A program made the position numbers and the translations under genes. From Dissophora ornata (Eukaryota > Mortierellomycota > Mortierellomycetes > Mortierellales > Mortierellaceae), in the NCBI GenBank assembly GCA_025201705.1, contig MU617246.1, positions 1 through 17,932 on the forward strand: a DNA stretch of 17,932 bases, in the 5' to 3' direction. Of the stretch, positions 1 through 7,548 are shown piece by piece. Every line of letters starts with the position of its first letter. The stretch's first letter is position 1. The notes under the pieces were generated by a model. It saw nothing but the letters and a program-made list of their open reading frames with translations, did not search any database and was not told the origin of the DNA.

Positions 1-158
1 ATCCCCCTGTCCTTGCTGCTGCACCACCTGCACCTGCTAATCTCCGCCATCACCATTGTCTGCCCCAGTCTACTGTACTGTCCTGCAGTCAGCCCGCCTT
101 TCCCTCCCCTGGCGTGTACCTGTCACCCACTGTCCAACAACGCGTCTCTCCTTCTTTC

Positions 159-197
159 CTCATCCCTCCTTCTCATCCCTCCTTCTCATCCCTCCCC
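159..197 (+). repeat. Three tandem 13-bp CT-rich repeats in the Hsp70 5' leader
   Basis: The 13-mer CTCATCCCTCCTT occurs at 159-171 and again at 172-184; a third copy at 185-197 ends CCCC instead of CCTT. The tract sits 24 bp upstream of the chosen ATG of the Hsp70-like gene, in a pyrimidine-rich stretch typical of fungal core promoters and 5' UTRs. A role in transcription start selection is inference only. Confidence 0.8.
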
Positions 198-220
198 TTG
201 AAGAGGCAAACATCTCGACC

Positions 221-2901
221 ATGAAAAAGTTCTTTGGCAGCAAATCATCAAAGGACAAGAAGCCAAACGGGGGCGGCGGTTCACCCACCCAGCCCTCCCA
301 GACGGCTCGTCCCGCCAACGGCCACGCACCGCCATCATCCTCGCCAACACCATCCCAGCCTGTGCCAACAGCCATGGTCTTTGCATCTTTAGCTTCGACA
401 ACCGCACCGCCACCTTCAGCATCTCAACAGAATGGCTCGAATGGATATGGAGGATATCCACCTGGCCCTGGAGGTGGAGGATACCCGGCCGTCAGTGCTC
501 CACCAACGGCCTCGGGCTATGGTTACAATCAGCAGCAGCAACAACAACAACAACAGTATCCATCCATTCCACAACCTCATTTGCAGCAACACCAAGGAGG
601 AGGTGGAGGAGGAGGAGGTGTGCCTTTTGCACCACTGCGTCAGCAGCCTATCCCTCCTCCATCGTCGACTCCATTCCAGAGCCAGCCTTATAATCCCGGC
701 TACATGGCTACCCCTTCCCAGCAAGGAGGGCTGAATGACCAACAGCTGCCTGGGATGACTCGACCGAATGGAAGCAGGTTGACAGGAGATCCCAAAGAAG
801 ACTATCCGATTGTGATGGCCATCGATTTCGGAACCACATTTACAGGATGCGCCTTTGCGTTCAGGAAGGATCCTGAAATCCAAGAGATCATCACTTGGTA
901 TGTATTTTGCTTAGTAATATGGGCAGACCTCTCTCTTTCTCTCTGCACCCAAAGTTTGTCCAGTAGCTCAAAAGCGATATGGCGAGCATATGTACAGGAT
1001 GGAGAGTATGTACAAGATGACAAAACGGACTCTCTGGATAATGCGCGTTTTTGGATTAACCCCCCCACGTTTGTGGATATTATTATCCGTGGATATCAAG
1101 CCGCATTCGACAAATGGAGTGGCCGGGGCGTACGGAGAGGAGGCGTGGGTCAACTTCCGAAATGAAATACACTATTACACTGCCGCATGGGATGGTTTTT
1201 TTTTTTAAAAAAAAGTAAAAAAAAAAACAAACAAAACAACGGCACCCAGGGCGAATTATTATATCGAAACTCATCTTTTTGTTGAGAGGAGTACAATGAA
1301 ATTAGAGAATTCCGTGCAACAAGGCTAATCAATATTTTGTGTTATTGCCGTTTTTTAAAACTTTAAGGCCGAAGCAAGCATACCAGTACCCGAAAGTACC
1401 CACCATCAGCTTGTACAAACTGGACTCGCCCGATTTCCTGGACTGGGGATACCCAGCTCGAGCAGTCATGATGACACCCAACGCAAAGAGGCATCTGTTG
1501 CTCAGCAAGTTCAAGCTTCAGTTGGACGACCAACAGGAATATATTGAACCCTTGCCACTTGGAATCAAACCCCTGGACGCCATCTCCGATTACCTAAACA
1601 AGTTCCATGCCCACGTTGTCAAGGAGGCGATGAAGAACTTTGGATCGACATATGATCAGTCCCATATCCAGTACTGTCTGACGGTGCCAGCCATGTGGTC
1701 GGATCGTGCCAAGCATGTGATGCGTCTGGCAGCCGTGCGTGCAGGAATGATCAAGGAAGAGGATCCCGCCCATCGCTTGATTATTGTGTCTGAACCCGAA
1801 GCTGCGGCCATGTACTGTCAATCCAAGGGCGATCAATTCAACTTGCAAAAGCATGACCGGTTCTTGATTTGTGATGCTGGTGGTGGAACGGTGGATCTGA
1901 TTGTGTTTGAGGTGGTGGATGTCAACCCAGAGACAGGGATCCGGAGTCTTCGGGAAGTGACAAGAGGTCATGGTGCCTCTTGTGGATCCGCATTTTTAGA
2001 TGCCAACATGGAAAAGTTGTTGAGAGAAAAGTTCCAAAAGTATCCGTTGACACCGATGGGTTGGGGGACGATCATGGATACATTTGTCAACCAGACAAAA
2101 CCCATTTTCCCAGGAACAGATCCAGAGATGTATCTTCAGGTGCCCAACATTCCTAACCTACCAGATGCCAACGACCTCGATATTGGATTGGAGGATGGTA
2201 TGCTAAAGTTGATGGTCTCGGAATTACATGAGCGAGTCTTTGATCCGGTCGTGAAGGATGTTTTGGATCTGATTGAACATCAGTTGAAACAAACACATTG
2301 TGAGGCCATTTTCTTGGTCGGTGGTTTTGGATCCTCGAGGTACTTGTTTGACAGGGTGACAGCCAAGTTTGCTACCTCCGGTAGACAAGTTCGAGTCCCA
2401 CCTCGTGCAGAGTTGGCAGTGGTCCGTGGTGCTGTAACGTATGGTCTACATCAAGGATCGATTATTTCACGTGTGGCCCGTCGTTGGTATGGTGTGGACT
2501 CTGCTATGGACTTTGTGCCTGGTGTGGATCCTGAGGAGAAGAAGACATTGTCGCGTGATGGTACAGTGCGTTGTAAGGATCGATTCTCGGTTTATATTAC
2601 ACCTGGTCAATCTGTGGCCTTGGGAGAATGTGTAACCAAGAAGTATATGACTTGGTGTTATCCACGTCCATTGGATTGTCCTCTTTATGTCTCGGATTCG
2701 GAACAAGAACCTCGATATGTGGATGAACCTTCGGTCAAGAAATTGGGAGATTTTCAAATTCCTATGCCAGAGATTCCGGGTATGATGCCTGGTGCCGAGG
2801 TTTTGGTGGAAGTCAAGATGCACTTTGGAGAGACAGAGGTCCGTGCGGAGGCGTTGGTGTTGGGACAGACAGTAACGGCCGTTTGTCAATGGATCGGATA
2901 A
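221..2901 (+). CDS. HSPA12-like Hsp70 family ATPase
   Basis: Two exons, 221-897 and 1368-2901, with a 470-bp GT-AG intron (donor GTATGT, acceptor TTTAAG), give 736 aa. Splicing makes a W-P-K-Q-A-Y junction that matches the family. Residues 1-200 are low complexity, rich in S/P/G, with nine glutamines (104-112) and a run of eight glycines. The Hsp70/actin-fold ATPase follows: phosphate-1 loop IDFGTTFTG (201-209), phosphate-2 loop DAGGGTVDL (395-403) and adenosine motif LVGGFGSSRYL (542-552). The phenylalanines in the first loop and the C-terminal part are of the HSPA12 type, not canonical DnaK, and there is no EEVD-like tail. The family is thought to bind ATP; clients are unknown. The ATG at 221 was chosen because it follows a pyrimidine-rich leader and begins a lysine-rich MKKFFGSK; upstream in-frame codons look non-coding. 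The gene converges on the helicase. Confidence 0.9.
898..1367 (+). other. Long intron of the Hsp70 gene with coding-like debris
   Basis: Donor GTATGT at 898 and acceptor AG at 1366-1367. At 470 bp it is several times longer than most introns in the window. If retained, translation stays open to the stop at 1163-1165 and would give a 314-aa truncated protein holding only the start of the ATPase. Around 970-1196 two neighbouring reading frames carry protein-like stretches (for example YVQDGEYVQDDKTDSLDNA, then AYGEEAWVNFRNEIHYY), suggesting an inserted, frameshifted gene fragment. T-rich and A-rich tracts follow at about 1196-1240. Confidence 0.7.
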
Positions 2902-2937
2902 AAAAAAAATCATCTTCTTACATTTCATTAGCGAGAA

Positions 2938-3060
<123 letters not shown>

Positions 3061-3079
3061 CAAGACAGGAACGGTGTTT

Positions 3080-3085
3080 TTTATT
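3080..3085 (-). terminator. Poly(A) signal of the helicase gene
   Basis: Minus-strand AATAAA about 100 bp downstream of the helicase TGA (3188-3186) and just before the poly(A) tracts. Position and sequence fit a cleavage/polyadenylation signal. Confidence 0.5.
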
Positions 3086-3185
3086 GCTTTTGTTCATGAG
3101 ATGGGTGGGAAAAGAAAAGTGAATGATTTCGATACATATGGTACAGTTGACAAAGATTTTTTTTTTGTTTGTTTGTTTGTCTACC

Positions 3186-5465
3186 TCAGCGACGTCCTCC
3201 ACGACCGCCACGGAAGCCGCCACCACCACCACCACTACCGCGTCCACCGCGGAATCCACCATGACCTCCATATCCACCTCCACGTCCACCGCCACCAGCG
3301 CCACGACGATCATCCATGCGCTGCTCCAGCTCTGGCAAAGTCTTTGCGACTTCAAGCGAGATGTTGTCCAGGTCGACCCACTTGTTGCCCGCCAGGAGGA
3401 TATTGTTGTTCTCATCAACCTCAACCTTATCCGAGACCACATCAAAGACAACGCCCATCATATCCTTGGTCATGCGCATACCCTTGACATCCTCGTATCC
3501 AAGTTTTGGAAAGTTGCGGTTCAAGATGTTGCGGACATAACCCGCATGTTGGACCTCATGTGTGAGACGGAAGAGCATGGTCGTGAAACCCTCGGTAGCG
3601 GACATGAGTGAACGAGCCCTTACTCCCGCACCATAACCCGAGATTTGAGCCAAAGCAGCAGCAAGTGCGTCTGTGGCATTGCCAGCAAAGTTCTCTGCGA
3701 TCATGGACTCGGCAATGGGTTTGAACATGGGGATCACATTCTTGACCACATTGGAGACGATATCTGCTGCATCTTGTGCCGTGGCAGCAATAATTTCCTG
3801 AGGTTGTGGAGGGCCGGCCTTGACCATTTCCATACCTGCACGACGCTGAATGTTCTGAATCATATACTCTTCTTGGGCCTTGTAGAACGTCACGCACACT
3901 CCCTTGCGACCAGCACGGCCCGTACGACCGGATCGATGGACATAAGTCTCCACATCCTTGGGGGGCTGACAGTTGATGACAAGATCCACCATGGGGATAT
4001 CAATACCACGGGCCAGGACATCTGTACAAATAATACATTTGACCTTTGCCTCACGGAAACCCTGCAGTGTCAACTCGCGTTGAGCTTGAGGGATATCTCC
4101 GTGCAGGACCTTGGCATCCGCCTTCAATTTGGGGGTCAAACCCAACTCGTCCGCCTCCGCCTTTGTGTTTGCAAAGATGACAGTCAAACCGCGGTTACCA
4201 CCATAGACTGCCACGACATCTCCAATGACATCCTTGCGCGACTGCCATGTGGAAGGAATGGCGTAATGACGAATGTTTTCGTTGGTCTTTACACGCGAGT
4301 TGCCAACCAAATCCACATTGATGTATTTGGGATCCAGGTACTTTTGCACAGTCTTCTTGATCCATTCAGGTGCAGTGGCCGAGAAGAGCAATGTTTGGTG
4401 CTTGGGTGCACTGGCGCCACGGGCTTCCTTCTGAGTCTGAACGTGCTGTAGAGCCTGCTCCATGTCGTCAGCGAAACCGATATCCAACATCTGATCAGCC
4501 TCGTCCAAGCACACAAAGCGTAGGTTGTCGAGTCTCAAGTTGCCGCGGTTGATGTGGTCGAGACAGCGACCGGGTGTTCCGATAACAACATCGACGCCGT
4601 TGCGCAAGTGTGCGGTCTGCTCAGGCATGGGCGTTCCTCCGTATAGGCACACAGATTTGAGGCTGGGCGCGATGCTTGTGAACTCGTTCGACACTTGAAT
4701 TGCCAGATCACGCGTGGGGGCTATAAAAACAGAAGCGAGAGTGTTTAGAAGCAGGACCTTTTTTTGATTTGAGATTGCGCATGGAGAGATGGTGCACAAC
4801 GCTTTCTTACCAAGTACAAGAACACGAGGAGGACGACCACGATCTCCTGATGTTTTATCCTTTAGCAACACCTCCACCATAGGCAACGCAAACGCCAAAG
4901 TCTTTCCTGTTCCAGTTCTCGCTCTTCCAAGCACATCGTTTCCGTTATAAATATGGTCAAAAGTTTCTGCCTGAATCGGGAAGAGCGCATTGATACCACG
5001 GGTGGCCAAAGCTGCAATTGTTGCGGGTGAGATCTTGTAGGAACTCAACTTCAAGTTTTCGGGAACGTCATCATGAACCTCCTTCTCTGCGCCCGGCTCA
5101 GGTGTCGAATCACGCGGTGTTTCTGCGGGTGGTGGCGATACGTCCTCGAGAAGGCGGGCCTTTTTGGTGGCGGGCTTCTTGGTCTCGTTCTTGGCATCCT
5201 TCTTCTTCTTCTTGCTGCTGATGCTGCTGTTGTCTTCAGAGTCTGAGGATTCGTCAGAGGAATCGGCTGCCTTCCTAGACTTTTTCTCCTTCTTCTCCTT
5301 TTCCTTCTTTTCTTTCTTGTCCTTTTTCTCCTTCTTGTCCTTCTTTTCTTTCTTCTCCTTCTTGTCCTTGCTTTCCTTCTTGGGTTTTTCCTTTACCTCT
5401 TCAGGATGGTCTGCTGACCGGAGTGTCATGCGGGAAGTGGGCTCGTCGGCTTTGATAGAGGGCAT
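3186..5465 (-). CDS. DDX21: DEAD-box nucleolar RNA helicase, DDX21/DDX50 (GUCT) type
   Basis: Exons 5465-4811 and 4720-3186; the 90-bp intron 4810-4721 (GTAAGA...TATAG) rebuilds motif Ia as APTRDLA. The product is 729 aa from the ATG at 5465. In order: a lysine/glutamate-rich segment (21-64), an acidic serine patch (68-78), Q-motif region with FPIQ (162-165), motif I ARTGTGKT (182-189), Ia PTRDLA (220-225), Ib TPGR (267-270), II DEAD (291-294), III SAT (332-334), IV VIFANT (399-404), V ARGIDIP (455-461), VI HRSGRTGRAG (480-489), a GUCT domain (about 589-684) and an RGG-rich tail (690-729). Motifs I-VI show an ATP-dependent RNA helicase; GUCT plus an FRGG tail is the DDX21/Gu signature, known to act in rRNA transcription and processing in the nucleolus. 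An in-frame ATG at 5570 has a better context (AAAATGG) and would add 35 residues including a lysine run read from homopolymers; I prefer 5465. Confidence 0.94.
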   Translation of the reverse strand: MPSIKADEPTSRMTLRSADHPEEVKEKPKKESKDKKEKKEKKDKKEKKDKKEKKEKEKKEKKSRKAADSSDESSDSEDNSSISSKKKKKDAKNETKKPATKKARLLEDVSPPPAETPRDSTPEPGAEKEVHDDVPENLKLSSYKISPATIAALATRGINALFPIQAETFDHIYNGNDVLGRARTGTGKTLAFALPMVEVLLKDKTSGDRGRPPRVLVLGKKALCTISPCAISNQKKVLLLNTLASVFIAPTRDLAIQVSNEFTSIAPSLKSVCLYGGTPMPEQTAHLRNGVDVVIGTPGRCLDHINRGNLRLDNLRFVCLDEADQMLDIGFADDMEQALQHVQTQKEARGASAPKHQTLLFSATAPEWIKKTVQKYLDPKYINVDLVGNSRVKTNENIRHYAIPSTWQSRKDVIGDVVAVYGGNRGLTVIFANTKAEADELGLTPKLKADAKVLHGDIPQAQRELTLQGFREAKVKCIICTDVLARGIDIPMVDLVINCQPPKDVETYVHRSGRTGRAGRKGVCVTFYKAQEEYMIQNIQRRAGMEMVKAGPPQPQEIIAATAQDAADIVSNVVKNVIPMFKPIAESMIAENFAGNATDALAAALAQISGYGAGVRARSLMSATEGFTTMLFRLTHEVQHAGYVRNILNRNFPKLGYEDVKGMRMTKDMMGVVFDVVSDKVEVDENNNILLAGNKWVDLDNISLEVAKTLPELEQRMDDRRGAGGGGRGGGYGGHGGFRGGRGSGGGGGGFRGGRGGRR
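4721..4810 (-). other. Stop-free 90-nt intron in the helicase
   Basis: Donor GTAAGA (from 4810) and acceptor TTTTTATAG (ending 4721). Length is a multiple of three and no stop codon occurs in the host frame, so retention would insert 30 residues between VLVL and APTRDLA, directly upstream of motif Ia. The sequence is T/A rich and not helicase-like, and family alignment requires its removal. Confidence 0.9.
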
Positions 5466-5680
5466 GTGTGTAGATGTTGGGAGGATGCGATAACAGGAAG
5501 GCGAAAAGATGGTGGCGACTGCCTTTTTGAACTTTTTTTTTTTGAACTTTTTTTTTTTGTGACTTCCCATTTTAAACGGGAAAACAGAGTCACGAGATCT
5601 CTCATTGGCCTCAATAACGCGCCTGAACGCGCCATCCCTTTCCACATTCCATTCTTTATTTTTCCTCGCAATGTCGCCGC

Positions 5681-6345
5681 CATGTAGCCCTCTGTTTGAT
5701 GAAGGGGTTTCATCACCTGCACTGACGATGGAGTCCAAGGTAATGTTCCTCAGCCAAAATCCGCACTAAGGCCTCTTGTGCCGTCCTTTTCATGTTATTC
5801 CACCGTTTGGTAGCTTTCATATTCAAGATTACCTTGCCATCATGTAGCTTTTGCTTGAAAAAGGGGCTCCACCACCCGCACTGGCGATGGAGCCTCTGCT
5901 TGATGAAGGGGCTCCATCACCCGCACTGGTGTTGGAGTCCAAGGTAGTGATCCTCTGCCGAAATCCGCACTGAAATTAGGCGAGGCCCCCCTATCTTTCA
6001 TGTCCTCTTCATGTTATTCCACCGTTTGGTAGCTTTCATACTCAAGATTACTTTGCCATCATGTAGCTTCTGCTTGAAAAAGGGGCTCCATCACCCGCAC
6101 TGGCGTTGGGGCTTCTGCTTGATGAAGGGGTTCCATCACCCGCACTGGTGGTGGAGTCCAAGGTAGTGATCCTCTGCCGAAATCCGCACTGAAATTAGGC
6201 GAGGCCCCCCTATCTTTCTTGTCCTTTTCATGTCATTCCACCGTTTGGTGGCTTTCATATTCCAGATTACCATGCCATCATGTAGCTCCTGCTTGATGAA
6301 GGAGCTCCATCGCCTGCGCTAGCGATGGAACCCAATGTAGAATCC
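5681..6345. repeat. Tandem array with 219-bp unit
   Basis: The anchor CATGTAGC recurs at 5681, 5841, 6060 and 6279, and CATGTTATTC/CATGTCATTC at 5791, 6010 and 6229. The last two intervals are exactly 219 bp for both anchors; the first unit is short (160 bp) and the last is partial. Each full unit holds an internal duplication with 45-bp spacing (GCTTGAAAAAGGGG at 5853 and 6072; GCTTGATGAAGGGG at 5898 and 6117). Copies differ by scattered substitutions. A diverged piece of the unit reappears near 6427-6478. The array starts 111 bp upstream of the outermost helicase ATG candidate, so it occupies that gene's promoter or 5' leader. No reading frame is conserved. Confidence 0.92.
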
Positions 6346-6501
6346 GTGCATTTGCGTACTTGATCGAGTTTCAAGACAGAGGCGCCCCACATGTCCATAT
6401 GGTTTTGTGGACTATTAGATAGTATTCCTCAGCTAATATCTGCACCGAAGCCCTCCTATTTCTGCTGGGCGCCAAAAGCGGCAAACATAGACGTAAAATA
6501 G

Positions 6502-7400
6502 CCTTCCACCCATTCCAATGGTGTATCCGACATACCGCGTCCAAGAGGTCCCGACGTCCCCATATTCGGCAAAACGTTCGCCGAATTCTTCAATAGAAAC
6601 CCCACCTGCAAAATTAGAAGCCTAACAAATTTGTGCATGACCCTGAAACGCGTTCGTTCAATGATTTCATCAATGGCCTCAAGACCATCAAGGACATAGG
6701 ACGAAAAAAAAAAAACTTGATCGCAGAGTTGGAGGCGGTCCCTCCTGGCGAGAAGACATCACAGATCAGGAAAGTCAAGTGATTTTCCATTGCTTAAACC
6801 AATGTTAAGCGTCTTCCTTGGAAAGTCAGCTGCGCAGCACCATCGTCTTTTTGTTCTAACTCTTTGGGGGGTTCCTTTATAATTGGCTTTTAATCACTAT
6901 AGGGTGGGACTTTTTAAGACCGACCCTTCACTTTTCAGAGTTGTCAGCGCCCTTGGGGAGGCGTGGTGGCTGAACAATGCTTGGGGGTTTGTGCGAGAGA
7001 GCCGCTTGTGGAGTCCCTCATTCGTTCATCTTGCCTGGAGAGAAGGCTGGCGTGGAATCTGGAGAGCGACGGAACCAGAATTTGACGCAAACGGAGCGAA
7101 GAAAAGAAGGCTACAAAATCGACTTGATTGGGAGACCTTTGGAGTCCCCTGAGCAGGACTGGGCGGTGGTAGAGGTGGCCCCTGACTGGGACCCAATCAA
7201 CAACAAGTCTGTTCAAGCTCCTCCGACACATGCACGACATCTTCTGTGCGCGGGCTGCCGAGGTCGGTGGGCCAGATCTGCCCAGGGATGAATTCGTGTC
7301 TGGTTTAATTTTAGGAGGGATGCTTCGTACCCATCGCCACAACACTAAATCCTCCATCCACGTATTTACTTCTGGTGGTCGAACGTATGAACAAATCTGA
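6502..7400 (+). pseudogene. Eroded coding sequence, unrecognised family
   Basis: Protein-like sequence runs along the plus strand but changes frame repeatedly. About 6502-6626 is in frame 1 (contains VPIFGKTFAEFFNRNP). About 6627-6782 is in frame 0 (FNDFINGLKTIKDIGRKKKN), ending in a TGA. 6781 to about 7040 is in frame 1 again (GEAWWLNNAWGFV), with an internal TAA at 6880-6882. About 7036-7205 is in frame 2 (EGYKIDLIGRP, WAVVEVAPDW) and 7212-7400 in frame 0 (FKLLRHMHDIFCARAAEV, FVSGLILGGML), ending TGA 7398-7400. Together this would be roughly 300 residues, so it reads as a decayed gene and not a set of small genes. The ...IDLIG...WAVVEVA... spacing is faintly like the D...ExK core of PD-(D/E)XK nucleases with the lysine lost, but that is speculative. 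I do not recognise the family. Confidence 0.55.
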
Positions 7401-7507
7401 ACGTGCGAAAATAAAAAACCTTTTATCTAATGGCGACACGCGTTAAGATGCAATCTAAGAATATAACGACGCGACTATATGGCATGCAATAAAGGATATG
7501 ATAGAGA

Positions 7508-7540
7508 GGGGAGTGGGGTGGGGTGAGGTGAGGTGGGGGG
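7508..7540 (+). other. G-quadruplex-like tract just past the kinase stop codon
   Basis: Four runs of four or more G on the plus strand (7508-7511, 7515-7518, 7520-7523, 7535-7540). The loops are 3, 1 and 11 nt. It lies 9 bp downstream of the ABC1-kinase stop, so the kinase 3' UTR is C-rich here. The motif pattern is seen directly; folding is not shown. Confidence 0.5.
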
Positions 7541-7548
7541 TGTATCTC

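Noticed and set aside
416..883. 155-codon minus-strand frame opposite Hsp70 exon 1
   Set aside because: Antisense shadow of the repetitive S/P/G/Q-rich coding region; leucine and serine runs mirror the CAG/CAA and GGA repeats.
6456..6720. Minus-strand open frame that looks protein-like (contains PLEWVEGYFTSMFAAFG)
   Set aside because: The plus strand of the same stretch reads better and joins to further protein-like sequence downstream to 7400; the minus frame is most likely its antisense shadow.
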